DNA of 64,000 nucleotides from Gemmatimonadota bacterium (GCA_040882465.1 JBBEBG010000035.1:1-64000); one strand, 5' to 3'. Numbered from the stretch's first letter, positions 33,468 through 42,677 are shown. Translations and numbers: made by a program. The notes: a model not told the origin generated them from the sequence alone.

Positions 33468-34267
33468 CGCGACTTTCCCTCCCCATGAAGACGCGCGCCC
33501 GGCTCGGCCCGATTTCCCTTCGTGCTTTGTTCCTGGCCCTGAGCCTCGCGGCATGTGGGGGAGGACAACTTCCCCGGGAACGCCCCGAGGTCCTGCGCAT
33601 CCTCCCCCACGACGCCGGGGCTTACACGCAGGGGCTCATCTACCACGAGGGGCGTCTCTTCGAGAGCACTGGCCAATACGGATCCTCCACACTTCGCGAA
33701 GTCGCCCTCGAGAGTGGAGAGATCCTGCGCTCCGTCGAACTTCCGGAGGAGTACTTCGCCGAAGGGCTCGAGCGGATGGGAGATCGCCTCGTCCAGCTGA
33801 CCTGGAAGGAGGGGATCGCGCTGGTCTACGACCTCGAATCGTTCGAGGAAGCCGGCAGTTTCGAATACGAGGGAGAGGGGTGGGGACTCTGTTTCGACGG
33901 AGAGTCCCTCTTCATGACGACCGGGGGATCCTTTCTCTACCGCCGCGACCCGGAAACTTTCGCCGTTCTCGAAAGCATGCAGATCACGCAAGGAGGGAGT
34001 GCACTCTTCCAGGTGAATGAGCTCGCCTGCGTGGGCGACCACGTCTATGGAAACGTGTACCTCACGGATCGGATCGTCCGAATCGACAAGCAAACCGGGC
34101 GGGTCGTCGCCGAGGTGGACGGGAGCTCCCTTGTGCCGCCGGGCGGTCGCCCGCGCGCTGTGGACGCGGTCCTGAACGGGATTGCCTACGATGGCGCGTC
34201 CGGAGTTTTTTACCTTACGGGGAAGCTCTGGCCGGTGGTCTTCGAAGTTCGGTTCGTCCCGGAGTGA
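33464..34267 (+). CDS. Secreted glutaminyl-peptide cyclotransferase (lipoprotein)
   Basis: A 267-residue exported protein of the plant/bacterial glutamine cyclotransferase family (five-bladed propeller), which converts N-terminal Gln to pyroglutamate. Signal peptide and lipobox FLALSLAAC; an ATG at 33485 is an alternative to the GTG at 33464 that overlaps the KtrA stop. Family features include FTQGL-like AYTQGLIYHEGRLFESTGQYG, the conserved FAEGLERMGDRLVQLTWK, VNELACVGDHVYGNVY, and the C-terminal VLNGIAYDGASGVFYLTGKLWP. Co-transcription with KtrAB looks accidental rather than functional. Confidence 0.9.
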   Translation: MTRLSLPMKTRARLGPISLRALFLALSLAACGGGQLPRERPEVLRILPHDAGAYTQGLIYHEGRLFESTGQYGSSTLREVALESGEILRSVELPEEYFAEGLERMGDRLVQLTWKEGIALVYDLESFEEAGSFEYEGEGWGLCFDGESLFMTTGGSFLYRRDPETFAVLESMQITQGGSALFQVNELACVGDHVYGNVYLTDRIVRIDKQTGRVVAEVDGSSLVPPGGRPRAVDAVLNGIAYDGASGVFYLTGKLWPVVFEVRFVPE

Positions 34268-34289
34268 GGCGGGGGTCTCCGGCGGCGCG

Positions 34290-35213
34290 TCAGTGCGTCA
34301 TGGCATACAGGATGAAGTTCATCCCCATCTGGAGGGCGTAGTTCGAGCGGTCCCACGGGTAGTCCGGCTGCTCGGCCCACTCCCATGCGTCGCCCAGGTC
34401 GCTGTTCCAGGCGATCGCGACCATGAGCCGTCCAGTATCGTCGAAGATCCCGCGCATGTGAGGGACGCACCCACTGCACTCGGCGTATTGCCCGGCCCGC
34501 GCGTTTCCGATCGAGGGGACCTGGAGCACTTCGCTCACCGGATAAACGATTCGGAAGACCAGGTGGTCCATCGGGAGCTCGACGATCTTGTGCTCGGGGA
34601 AGACCTTTCGCATCTCCCTCTCGAAGTTCTGCCACTCGTAGGGCCCCCAGAAGTCGTCCGCGAGGAGGAATCCGCCTTGAAGCAGATAACTCCGGAGCCC
34701 TTCTACTTCGGGCGGCGTCATCCCCATGTATCCAACTTCCACCATGTAGAGAAAGGGGAAGCGGCGGAGCGAGGGATTGTCGAGGAGTATGGGGTTCTCG
34801 CACGAATAAGCGTCGATCGGGAGGACCCGCTCCACCACGATCATGAACTGGCGGTCGGCCTTTTCGTAGTCCGTCGCCCAGGAGCTTCCGCGGTAGCTGT
34901 AGGGATCGCTCGAATATGCGCCACGGGTGAAATAGAAGGAGTGGCGGATCTCCGACACGGTACGGTTGGCCGCGAACGGGGGGCAACGATCCACCCCGAA
35001 GACCTGAGGAATCCCGGCCGACTCGGCGTAGGGAGGGCGGGACGGGCGCGGCGTGATCGAGGGGGGAAGGGAACCCACCCCGACAGAAACTCCGGTTTCG
35101 GCGGAGCCGCCGGACGCCTCACCCTCGGAGGGAGTCCTGAAGTTCCCCGTGGCGACGATCGCCGCGGTGCCGGCGGACGCCATCAATACGACGACAGCAC
35201 GAATCCAGGTCAT
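34290..35213 (-). CDS. DUF4159 domain-containing exported protein
   Basis: A 307-residue protein with an N-terminal signal or anchor (IRAVVVLMASAGTAAIVA), a Ser/Gly/Pro-rich stretch to about residue 65 and then a DUF4159 domain: RHSFYFTRGAYSSD, YMVEVGYMGMTPPEVEGLRSYL, GGFLLADDFWGPYEWQNFER, HKIVELPMDHLVFRIVYPV, and the C-terminal IAWNSDLGDAWEWAEQPDYP. The fold resembles glutamine-amidotransferase-like proteins; function unknown. These genes often neighbour MoxR-type ATPases, but none is present here. Divergent from nothing; it is convergent with the cyclotransferase gene. Confidence 0.88.
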   Translation of the reverse strand: MTWIRAVVVLMASAGTAAIVATGNFRTPSEGEASGGSAETGVSVGVGSLPPSITPRPSRPPYAESAGIPQVFGVDRCPPFAANRTVSEIRHSFYFTRGAYSSDPYSYRGSSWATDYEKADRQFMIVVERVLPIDAYSCENPILLDNPSLRRFPFLYMVEVGYMGMTPPEVEGLRSYLLQGGFLLADDFWGPYEWQNFEREMRKVFPEHKIVELPMDHLVFRIVYPVSEVLQVPSIGNARAGQYAECSGCVPHMRGIFDDTGRLMVAIAWNSDLGDAWEWAEQPDYPWDRSNYALQMGMNFILYAMTH

Positions 35214-35299
35214 GGTTTCGAAATATACACATGGGGCGCCGTCCGTGGGGCCGGTGCCGCATCCTTCGGGGGCCCGGGAGGGCCCCGCCTACCGCGCGT

Positions 35300-36154
35300 T
35301 CACCCCACGAGCTCCCTGGCGATCCGCTCCGCCAGTACTCGGTACCCGATCCAGAAACTCCCGAATTCGGCGTAGATCGCGCTGACCTCGTCGTAACGCA
35401 TCTCGGTGACCAGCGCTTTCAGGTCGAGAGGATCGCAGGCGAAAAGTGTCACGGCCCACTCCCAGTCGTCCATTCCGACCGATCCCGAGATGATCTGGGA
35501 GATCCGTCCGGCATAACGCCGGCCCGTGTTCCCATGTTCGACCATGAGCGACGCGCGCTCCGTGAGGGGGAGCATGTACCAGTTCTGCCCCACGTTGCGG
35601 CGCTTGTCCATCGGGTAGAAGCAGACGTAGGGCATCTCTTCCGGCTGGGTGGGGCGTAGGCGGGCCTGCACGTGCCGCTTCTCGCGCTCCTCGGCGAGGT
35701 GCTTTTCCACGACGGCCTGCCACTCCTCCGACCCGGGAGCGATTCCCGCGGCCGCGGCTTCCCGGAGAAGAGTGTCCGTCAGCCCGTACAGCCCGAGCTC
35801 CACGACGGAGACGTAGTCTCCGGTCGGCTCGAAATGGCGGAGAAAGGGTGTGCGCGCGAGGTCCCGTTCCGCCTCTCCCAGCGCCCTGAGAGAGTCGCGG
35901 AAGTGGACGATCATATAGTCCGTGCCGCCACCAACGATTCGGTAGAGCCCGGACCACCCCCGGTCGCCCAGATTGTCCCACATCGTCAGGATTCCGGCGA
36001 AGGCGTCCGCTTCGGCCGCGAGCTCCGTGGCGTCGGGGGCTCCCGACTCGGCGAGCGAGTCGGGGTCAAGGCGAAAAAATTGGTGGAGGACGAACCAGCC
36101 GTCCAAGACGAGGGGCGCGAGAATCTGATGGGCCATCGAAACGTGTCCGCTCAT
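35300..36154 (-). CDS. HemQ-like coproheme decarboxylase (chlorite dismutase family)
   Basis: 284 residues from the ATG at 36154. The frame remains open to 36406, but that would overlap the divergent RidA gene, and its extra residues are low complexity. The family core begins LDGWFVLHQFFRLD. The Tyr that forms the catalytic radical in HemQ proteins is in YVCFYPMDKRR, followed by NWYMLPLTERASLMVEHGNTGRRY, which contains the proximal haem His, and GMDDWEWAVTLFACDPLDLK. HemQ decarboxylates coproheme III to haem b in the coproporphyrin-dependent pathway. A chlorite dismutase is less likely, because the Tyr/Lys-Arg pattern is the HemQ one. Confidence 0.87.
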   Translation of the reverse strand: MSGHVSMAHQILAPLVLDGWFVLHQFFRLDPDSLAESGAPDATELAAEADAFAGILTMWDNLGDRGWSGLYRIVGGGTDYMIVHFRDSLRALGEAERDLARTPFLRHFEPTGDYVSVVELGLYGLTDTLLREAAAAGIAPGSEEWQAVVEKHLAEEREKRHVQARLRPTQPEEMPYVCFYPMDKRRNVGQNWYMLPLTERASLMVEHGNTGRRYAGRISQIISGSVGMDDWEWAVTLFACDPLDLKALVTEMRYDEVSAIYAEFGSFWIGYRVLAERIARELVG

Positions 36155-36333
36155 CGCCCGAAGGGCGGCGCTCCGGGTCAGAGGTTCGGCCTGAGGGGTC
36201 GCCGTGAACCCTCCGCCGTCGGGGAAGCTCTCTCCGGAGAGCGCCCCTGGCAACCCGTCTCCGGTCCCCCGGTTCCTCGGCGGGACGCCGTTCTCCGGTC
36301 TTTCGTCGCGGCCTTCGGCGAAGTGGAGGCGGC

Positions 36334-36768
36334 ATGACCGGGGGGGGAGATGCGGCGGGAGGAGCGAATCGCCGCACCTTCGAATCCGGCGCTCCGTGGG
36401 AGGCACGGGTCGGTTATTCGCGCGCCGTTCGGGTGGGGTCCTTCATCTGGGTCTCGGGGACGACCGCCACCGACGGAGACGGCTCGATCGTAGGCGCAGG
36501 AAACCCCTACGCGCAGGCGAAACAAGCGCTCACGAACATCGAGAGGGCCCTCGCGCAGGTCGCGGCATCCCTCGCGGACGTCGTCCGCACGAGAATCTAC
36601 CTGACCGATATCTCCCGGTGGGAGGAGGTCGGACGGGCGCATGTCGAGGTTTTCGGGACGATTCGGCCCGCGGCCACCATGGTCGAGGTGAGCCGCCTCA
36701 TCGCCCCGGAGATTCTCGTCGAGATCGAGGTGGACGCAGTGGTGTCGGCGAGTTCGATCTCCCGCTGA
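36334..36768 (+). CDS. RidA/YjgF-family protein
   Basis: A 144-residue RidA-fold protein; trimeric family members deaminate reactive enamine/imine intermediates such as 2-aminoacrylate. Visible features are VGYSRAVRVGSFIWVSGTTA, QAKQALTNIERAL, VVRTRIYLTDISRWEEVGRAH and the substrate-binding Arg in IRPAATMVEVSRLI. The first about 15 residues are Gly/Ala-rich, so a later start is possible. It is divergent from the hemQ-like gene. Confidence 0.92.
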   Translation: MTGGGDAAGGANRRTFESGAPWEARVGYSRAVRVGSFIWVSGTTATDGDGSIVGAGNPYAQAKQALTNIERALAQVAASLADVVRTRIYLTDISRWEEVGRAHVEVFGTIRPAATMVEVSRLIAPEILVEIEVDAVVSASSISR

Positions 36769-36805
36769 CTCGGTCGAAGTGCGGGGCCCGGATGGTGATT
36801 CCGAC

Positions 36806-37744
36806 TCAGAGTTCCGGGCAGAGCGCCCTAAATTGCGCGATGTCTTCCTCATGCAGACGCGGCCTTCCCTCGCCTCGCTCGACCGTGGCGGCCGCATGCA
36901 TGAGAGCACCGGGTTCTTCGGAGTGCTCGAGCCCGATCGCATGTCCGAGAACGTGTGCCAGGACGCGGTGGAGGTGGTTCCGGTCTTCGAAGTGGAAGAC
37001 GTCGATCTCCCGGGCGGCGTTCGAAAAGAACCCCCCACGCGACCGGCGATACTCGGCGGACTCCACCACCCCGGCCGGAAGCTCCGCGTCGAGGGCGATG
37101 CGGGCCTCGTTGAGCGCGGTGATCTGCGCGTTGAGCTCGTCGGCCTCGCGGTTGACCTCGCCCACCACCCGATTGACCGCCTCCAGCTCGGCGTCCACGA
37201 CGCGCCTGAGCTCCGCGATCTCCTCTTCCATCGCACGTAACCGTTCGAACTCCGCCGGCGGGGCACCTCCGGCACGGTTCCAATACTCGACCGTGCGATT
37301 GTGGCTTTCCTGACGTTCTTGGAAGTCGAGCGCCCGCCGCCCGTGCGCCGTGCGGCGCCGGTCGAGCTCCATGCGGCTTGCTTCGAGAGCCGAGGTCCCC
37401 TCCTCGACCGCCCGCGCTCTCTCATCGATCTCCGCGCTGCTGCTGCGCCGCTCGAGCGCCGTCTCCATTCTTTCGTCGAAGACGAAGCGAATGGGGATTC
37501 CTTCCGAGGATTCCTGGAAAAGGAGAGGAAGGCCGGTCCCGTCGCCCCACACCATGCCGGCCTGGCGCACCGCGTCCGCGGCTTCGAGCTCGCTCAGGCC
37601 AAAGCGTGGATCCACCGCCTCGATTCGCCAGCGGAGAGGCGCCTCACAGTCCAGGCTCGGCGCGGGCGCTTCCGCGGGGCCAGCGAGCGGCAACAGACCC
37701 AAGCCCCCGAAGAACAAGGGGAAGGTGAGCGTTCTTGCGTTCAT
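36806..37744 (-). CDS. Exported zincin-like (matrixin-type) protein lacking the catalytic Glu
   Basis: A 312-residue secreted protein: signal peptide PLFFGGLGLLPLAGPAEA, an N-terminal matrixin-like segment (LRWRIEAVDPRFGLSELEAADAVRQA), a central coiled coil (about 95-215, heptad-like, rich in Glu and Arg) and a C-terminal zinc-site region. There the text is LAHVLGHAIGLEHSEEPGALMH: the three His of HExxHxxGxxH and a Met-turn are present, but the Glu is replaced by Val (codon GTT), which should abolish peptidase activity. A long coiled-coil insertion between the two halves of the fold is also unusual. It is therefore a probable pseudo-protease or structural zinc protein. Family membership is inferred from the zinc motif. 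Confidence 0.75.
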   Translation of the reverse strand: MNARTLTFPLFFGGLGLLPLAGPAEAPAPSLDCEAPLRWRIEAVDPRFGLSELEAADAVRQAGMVWGDGTGLPLLFQESSEGIPIRFVFDERMETALERRSSSAEIDERARAVEEGTSALEASRMELDRRRTAHGRRALDFQERQESHNRTVEYWNRAGGAPPAEFERLRAMEEEIAELRRVVDAELEAVNRVVGEVNREADELNAQITALNEARIALDAELPAGVVESAEYRRSRGGFFSNAAREIDVFHFEDRNHLHRVLAHVLGHAIGLEHSEEPGALMHAAATVERGEGRPRLHEEDIAQFRALCPEL

Positions 37745-37861
37745 AAGCCTATCGGGAAGCGGGACCCGCGCCGTTCCATCGTGCGAAGGACAATCGAATT
37801 GTCGTGAAGCACTCCTGCGCGCGCAATTCCACGGTCACTATCTGAACGGGGGAATGCCCGG

Positions 37862-39031
37862 TCAGCCGTCGCCCCCACTCCCCTCATCGCCTCCGTCTCC
37901 AGGCGGCGGAATGGGCGTCTCGGCTGCGGCGAGAGGAGCGGGCGCCCCGACCTCCGGCAGCCATCGGCTGAACGTTTCTCCGTATATGTGCCACACGGTC
38001 ACGAAGAGGGCCGCCACGATGGGGCCGACGATGAACCCGAGGACGCCGAAGAAAAGGATCCCGCCGAGCGTGCTGAGCAGAATCAAGAGGTCGGACATCT
38101 TTGCGTCCCGACCGATCAGAAGGGGGCGAAGGAAGTTGTCCACGGAGCTCACCACGACCACGCACCAGGAAAGCAGGAGGACTCCGGCCAGGGCCTCTCC
38201 GCGGAGAAACAGATACAGGACTGCCGGCACCCATACGAGCCCCGAGCCGATCGCCGGAATGATCGAAAGGACAACCATGACCGTTCCCCAGAAAGCGGCC
38301 CCCGGCACACCGGCGGCCCAGAAGGCGAGGCCGGCCAGCCCCCCTTGAATCACGCCGATGAGGAGAGAGCCCTTCAGGGTCGCCCGCGTCACCGAGACGA
38401 AGCGCTCGAGGAGGCTGTTTTCCTCCTCTGGCCGGAGCGGGATGTAGTAAAGGATCGTGCGGAGGATCTCGGGGCCGTCCTTGAGAAAGAAATAGAGGGA
38501 GTAAAGCACGATGAAAGTCTGGAGGAGGAAATTCGCCGTTCCCCTCGTGGCCGCCGCGAAGGCGCCCATGAGGACCGGTCCGGTTCGTCCCGCGAGCTCG
38601 CGGAATTGCTCGACCAGTACTTCTCCCTCGGGGATGAGGGGCCCCATCAAGGGGAGGCGCTCGAGGAACCCGCGCACCTGCTCCAGCCGGCCCGACTGGC
38701 CTTCCAGCCAGGCGCCCGCGCCCTGGCTGACCTGCACGGCTTCGTTCGCGACGAGGGCGAAAAAGCCGGCCAGAGGGACTCCGACGAGGAGAAGGAGGAC
38801 GAGAATGACGATGACGGCCGCGAGCCTGCGGCGGTCCCCGAGATGTCTCAGAAGCCACGCGTAGAGGGGCGACGAAACGCCCGCGATTACCGCGGCGAGG
38901 AAGACCGAAAGGAGAAAGTTGCGGATGACCAGTAGGAAGAGGATCGAGATCCCGACCACCAGGAGGAGCAGGAAAGCCTGCCGGAATCGCACGGCCCCAG
39001 GGGTCGGATCCTTTGCGGCGGGTTCATTCAT
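37862..39031 (-). CDS. AI-2E family membrane transporter (second copy)
   Basis: A 389-residue protein with the AI-2E exporter plan: two N-terminal helices (FLLLLVVGISILFLLVIRN and following), a soluble region, and C-terminal helices with GVPGAAFWGTVMVVLSIIPAIGSGLVW, DNFLRPLLIGRDAKMSDLLILLSTLGG and FGVLGFIVGPIVAALFVTVW, the family signature. The C-terminal tail is Gly/Pro/Asp-rich. It is diverged from the copy at 9897-11003. A 7-bp stem (39071-39077 with 39084-39090) lies in the upstream region 39032-39202, which otherwise shows nothing clear. Confidence 0.9.
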   Translation of the reverse strand: MNEPAAKDPTPGAVRFRQAFLLLLVVGISILFLLVIRNFLLSVFLAAVIAGVSSPLYAWLLRHLGDRRRLAAVIVILVLLLLVGVPLAGFFALVANEAVQVSQGAGAWLEGQSGRLEQVRGFLERLPLMGPLIPEGEVLVEQFRELAGRTGPVLMGAFAAATRGTANFLLQTFIVLYSLYFFLKDGPEILRTILYYIPLRPEEENSLLERFVSVTRATLKGSLLIGVIQGGLAGLAFWAAGVPGAAFWGTVMVVLSIIPAIGSGLVWVPAVLYLFLRGEALAGVLLLSWCVVVVSSVDNFLRPLLIGRDAKMSDLLILLSTLGGILFFGVLGFIVGPIVAALFVTVWHIYGETFSRWLPEVGAPAPLAAAETPIPPPGDGGDEGSGGDG

Positions 39032-39202
39032 CGGTGCTCGAGGACGTCCTGGAGTGATCGTCCACGGGGCAAAGGCGGGAGATCGCCTTTAAGGGTTGCC
39101 TCATGCGTTCTGGAGGGAGGGCTCCGGTCGGTGGGTGGACGGGGCGTGAAGTGCCGTCAAAAAGTAGTCGTCCCGTACGGCCTGCGATACCTCGGCCGTG
39201 CT

Positions 39203-40243
39203 CTATTGCCAGCGGAAGAGGCGCAGGGCCGCGAGGAAGGCTGCCACGGTCCAAAAGACGATGACGCCCAGCTCGGGGAGAACGGTGAGCAGCCCGCTTC
39301 CATCGTTGTAGACCGCGCGAAGTGCGTCGTTCACGGCGGTGAGCGGAAGGGCACGGATGAGAAGCTGTGCGGTGTCGGGGAAACGCTCGACGGAAAAAAA
39401 GACACCGGAAAGGATGAGCATCGGCATCATGATGACGTTGATGATCCCGCTGACCCCCTCCGAGGTCCGGGCTCGAGAGGCGGCGAGGAGGCCGAGCCCC
39501 GAGAAGCAGGTGGCTCCGAGGATCACGATTAGGACGACCGATCCGAGTGCGCCTTCGATCGGGACGCCGAAGGCGAGCCAGGCGAAGATCATGATCACCG
39601 GCACTTCGCCGAGGAGGAAGACGTAGCGTGCGAGGATCTGCGCGAGGAGGAAATCGCTCCTCCGCATGGGCGTCGCGACGAGGCGGCGGAGGACTCGGGT
39701 TTCGCGAACCTGTGTCGTATAAAAGCCGACGCTCCAGAGCCCGGTCCCCATCAAGTTGAAGCCGATGAGACCCGGGATCAGCCAGTCAATGTACCGCTGG
39801 CCCCGCGCCAGCACTTCCTCTTCCCGGATGGCGAGGGGACGAGTCGCCCCCGCCGCCTCCTGGAACGCGGCCTCGGTGAGGGCGCGGGCCGCACGCGCTT
39901 CCGGGCGGGTCGGATCGTACCGGAAGATCAGGGTCCCGCCCGCGATCCCTTCCGCGACCAGGGCGACCTCACCTCGGCGGAGCGCTTCCCCGCTCCCGCC
40001 TGCGTCCAGAAGGACGGGCTCGAGCTCGGGGTTCGCGGCCAACGCGGCCACATACGCTTCGGCGGCAGATCCCCGCTCTACGCCGATCCGGAATCGCTCC
40101 GGCGAGCGGTCGGCGAAGGCGACTCCGATTCCGAGGGCGAGGAGGACGGGAAAAAAGAAGACCCAGAACAGGACCTCCGGCTCCCGGAACATCACCCGCA
40201 CCCGGGTGAGGACGAGCTCCTTCAGGGCGACGGGATCAGTCAT
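39203..40243 (-). CDS. ABC-2 type export permease
   Basis: A 346-residue membrane protein with the ABC-2 layout: one N-terminal helix (PEVLFWVFFFPVLLALGIGVAFA), an extracytoplasmic domain of about 140 residues, and five C-terminal helices starting DWLIPGLIGFNLMGTGLWSVGF. Family text includes TRVLRRLVATPMRRSDFLLAQIL and IMMPMLILSGVFFSVERFP. It overlaps the ATP-binding gene by 8 bp and must form its transporter. Related pairs export drugs, polyketides or polysaccharides; substrate unknown. Confidence 0.92.
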   Translation of the reverse strand: MTDPVALKELVLTRVRVMFREPEVLFWVFFFPVLLALGIGVAFADRSPERFRIGVERGSAAEAYVAALAANPELEPVLLDAGGSGEALRRGEVALVAEGIAGGTLIFRYDPTRPEARAARALTEAAFQEAAGATRPLAIREEEVLARGQRYIDWLIPGLIGFNLMGTGLWSVGFYTTQVRETRVLRRLVATPMRRSDFLLAQILARYVFLLGEVPVIMIFAWLAFGVPIEGALGSVVLIVILGATCFSGLGLLAASRARTSEGVSGIINVIMMPMLILSGVFFSVERFPDTAQLLIRALPLTAVNDALRAVYNDGSGLLTVLPELGVIVFWTVAAFLAALRLFRWQ

Positions 40244-41147
40244 CGCGGAGTTGGCGTCCCGTCAACGTCAAGAAGACATCGTCCAGAGTGGCGCGGTGTG
40301 TGTTGAGGGAGGCGAGCTCGGCCCCGCGCGCGGCCAGGAGCTCGAGGAGAGCCGGGACCGCTCGATGGGACTCGTTGACGGTGAGAAAGAGCTGGCTCCC
40401 ATGGACGACCACGCGCCGGACCGAAGGGAGCATCTCGAGCGCTTCGACCTCGAGGGGCATCGTCGTCTCGAACTCGATCGTGTGCTCTCCGGCGAGCTGG
40501 TTGATGAGCTCCGCGGGGGCGCCCTGGACGAGAATTCGCCCATGGTCCATGATCGCGACGCGGTCCGCCAGCCGCTCGGCTTCGTCCATGAAATGGGTGG
40601 TCAGGAGGATCGTGCCTCCTTCCTCCTGGAATCGCTCGCAAATGTCCCAGAGGCTGCGACGGGACTGCGGGTCGAGTCCCGTGGTGGGCTCGTCGAGAAA
40701 GAGGATATCCGGAGATCCCGCCAGGGCGCAGGCGACCGACAGCCTCTGGCGTTGGCCGCCCGAGAGGTCACGCACGAAGGCCCGGCGCTTTTCCTCGAGC
40801 TGGACGCGCCCGAGGAGCTCGTCCACGGTCGGCCCGGTCGGATAAAAGGCGCGGAAGAGGCGAACGACCTCCTCCACCCGCTGCTTTCCGGTGAGACGCG
40901 TCTCCTGGAGCTGGATGCCCAGGCGCGGGCGGATCCGGACCGCGTCGGAGCGCCAGGACATTCCCAGGACCTCGACCTCCCCTCCGTCGGGCTCGGTGAG
41001 CCCTTCGAGGATTTCGATCGTCGTCGTTTTGCCGGCGCCGTTTGGGCCGAGGAGTCCGAAACACTCACCGCGCCGGATCGTAAGGTCGAGCCCACGCACC
41101 GCAATGACCTCCCCGTACCGCTTCTGGAGGTTTCGCGCGACGATCAC
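40236..41147 (-). CDS. ABC transporter ATP-binding protein (DrrA-like)
   Basis: 303 residues from the GTG at 41147, which begins right at the conserved VARNLQKRYGEVIAVRGLDL. Upstream open frame to 41315 lacks similarity to the family. Walker A is GPNGAGKTTTIEIL, the Q-loop GIQLQETRL, the signature LSGGQRQRLSVA, Walker B DILFLDEPTTGLD, and the H-loop ILLTTHFMDEAERL. A C-terminal extension (about 220-303) is typical of the DrrA/NatA export branch. It energises the ABC-2 permease encoded next. Confidence 0.94.
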   Translation of the reverse strand: MIVARNLQKRYGEVIAVRGLDLTIRRGECFGLLGPNGAGKTTTIEILEGLTEPDGGEVEVLGMSWRSDAVRIRPRLGIQLQETRLTGKQRVEEVVRLFRAFYPTGPTVDELLGRVQLEEKRRAFVRDLSGGQRQRLSVACALAGSPDILFLDEPTTGLDPQSRRSLWDICERFQEEGGTILLTTHFMDEAERLADRVAIMDHGRILVQGAPAELINQLAGEHTIEFETTMPLEVEALEMLPSVRRVVVHGSQLFLTVNESHRAVPALLELLAARGAELASLNTHRATLDDVFLTLTGRQLRDD

Positions 41148-41476
41148 GGTTCCCGCGTCCCCTGTCGCGGGTGCAACGGGGCGCCTATGCGCCTCGAAGG
41201 CGCGGGAGGCTTGTGGGCTCGGCAATGGGTTTCCGATCTGCAATGACGGGCGCCCTGACCGGGCGGCGCAAGGTCTGATTTCGGCGGGCCAGAAAGCGGG
41301 GAGGACCGGCCGCACCAGACTACCGGAGACGCGGCTCAGGCGTCAACATGAGTGGCCGCGGCCACGCTCCCGTCCCAATCTAGTGTAACGGGCGCGGGGG
41401 GTCCCCTTACTCTCGCGACAACCTCGCAAGGAGTTCGTCGCGGGGGTTCGTCAAGCCAGATCATCCGGAGGAACAC
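41148..41476. other. Intergenic region with divergent control elements
   Basis: 329 bp without a supported gene. On the minus strand TTGACG (41346-41341), 18 bp, TAGTCT (41322-41317) could be the promoter of the ABC exporter, leaving a long 5' UTR of about 160 nt. On the plus strand the VOC gene at 41477 has GGAGG at usual spacing; I see no clear -35/-10 pair for it. Confidence 0.4.
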
Positions 41477-42001
41477 ATGGACGGGACGATCGATCGGCTC
41501 GTTGGGCTCTACGAAGGGGGAAAAGTGTCGCGAAGGGACCTCGTGCGGTCGCTCGCCGCTCTGGCGCTCGGGCTCCCGCTACGCGGCTCGGCGCAGACGG
41601 CCCAGCCGCCGATTCCGGTCGTCTCGCTGAATCATGTGACCTGCTTTGCTTCCGACATTCCCCGCACGGTGGCCTTCTACCAGGAGCTCTTCGGGATGCC
41701 GGTCCTGAGCGATCAGGGAACGGGGATCAATCTCCGCGCGGGATCCGACACGACGTTCGTCGGGATCTACGGCGCGGGGGCGGGGGAGCCGCGCATTGAC
41801 CACCTCTGCCTCGGCGTCCAGGGATTCGACGTGGACCGCATCATGGGGATTCTCCAGGCGCGAGGAATCCAGGCCAATGTGCGGATGCGCGACGGATCGG
41901 TCCCGGAGATCTACATGACCGATCCGGATGGCCTCCGCATCCAGCTCCAGGATCCCACCTACTGTGGTGGATCCGGACCGCTGGGCAACGCCTGCGCCTG
42001 A
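41477..42001 (+). CDS. Tat-exported VOC-family protein
   Basis: A 174-residue protein with a twin-Arg signal (VSRRDLVRSLAALALGLPL) preceded by a 17-residue n-region, then a VOC domain: LNHVTCFASDIPRTVAFYQELFG, IDHLCLGVQGFDVDRIMGIL and EIYMTDPDGLRIQLQDP. The His in LNHVT, the one in IDHLC and the Glu in EIYM lie where VOC metal ligands usually fall. Tat export implies folding and cofactor loading in the cytoplasm. Substrate unknown. Convergent with the mocA-like gene. Confidence 0.87.
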   Translation: MDGTIDRLVGLYEGGKVSRRDLVRSLAALALGLPLRGSAQTAQPPIPVVSLNHVTCFASDIPRTVAFYQELFGMPVLSDQGTGINLRAGSDTTFVGIYGAGAGEPRIDHLCLGVQGFDVDRIMGILQARGIQANVRMRDGSVPEIYMTDPDGLRIQLQDPTYCGGSGPLGNACA

Positions 42002-42023
42002 CCCGAGACGGCGGGGAGAGGGG

Positions 42024-42677
42024 CTACTCCGTTTCGAGGAGGCGCAGGTAGTCCTCCTCCGTGTCCACCTCGATCGGAGGAGGGGAGGGGAGCGCGATCG
42101 TCGCAACCCGCTCGGGATGCATCGCGATCCAGGCGCGCGCGCCCACGTCGCCCGAGTCCGCGCCGAGCTCCTGCCAGACGGACTGTTCGAGGACCACGGG
42201 GTGCCCGGGGACTCCCGCATAGGCTGTGCGGACGACCGGCGCTCCCGAGCGCTTGTGCTCCTCGAGCACCATGCGAAGGACCTCCGCGCCGATTCCCGGC
42301 TGGTCCCCCAGGAGGATGACGGCGGAAGACCATCCGTCCCCGGCCGAGGCGAGCCCTGCGCGAAGAGACGCCCCCTGTCCGGAGGCGTAGTCCGGGTTCA
42401 GGACAGCGCGGGCGTTGGACGGGAAGGTGAGCGCGGATTGGATCTCATCCGCCGCGTGTCCGAGGACCACGATCACTTCCGGGAGAAGGGGAGCGGCCAG
42501 GTCGAGAGTGTGCTGGAGGAGCGGTTTTCCCCGGTAGGGAAGGAGCTGCTTCGGGCGCCCCATACGGGAGGAGGAGCCGGCCGCGAGGATGATCCCGACG
42601 GTGCGGCGCCCCGCGGATGCCCTTTTGGTCACGACCTCGGCGTCCCGCCGTTCATGGCCGCCCTTCCCCGCGTTCAC
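42024..42677 (-). CDS. MocA/MobA-like molybdopterin nucleotidyltransferase
   Basis: A 217-residue NTP transferase. The nucleotide-binding loop is GIILAAGSSSRMGRPKQLLPYRG, followed by VIVVLGHAADEIQSAL, NPDYASGQGASLRAGL and ILLGDQPGIGAEVL (metal-binding Asp). The absence of MobA-specific features and the XdhC/xanthine-oxidase context favour a MocA role, adding CMP to molybdopterin for xanthine-oxidase-type enzymes. Its start overlaps the stop of the MoeA-like gene (ATGA). The first about 25 residues are poorly conserved, so a later start is possible. Confidence 0.88.
   Translation of the reverse strand: MNAGKGGHERRDAEVVTKRASAGRRTVGIILAAGSSSRMGRPKQLLPYRGKPLLQHTLDLAAPLLPEVIVVLGHAADEIQSALTFPSNARAVLNPDYASGQGASLRAGLASAGDGWSSAVILLGDQPGIGAEVLRMVLEEHKRSGAPVVRTAYAGVPGHPVVLEQSVWQELGADSGDVGARAWIAMHPERVATIALPSPPPIEVDTEEDYLRLLETE

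Noticed and set aside
36155-36406. Longer start for the HemQ-like protein at 36406
   Set aside because: It would overlap the divergent RidA gene, and the added residues are low complexity; the family core begins after 36154.
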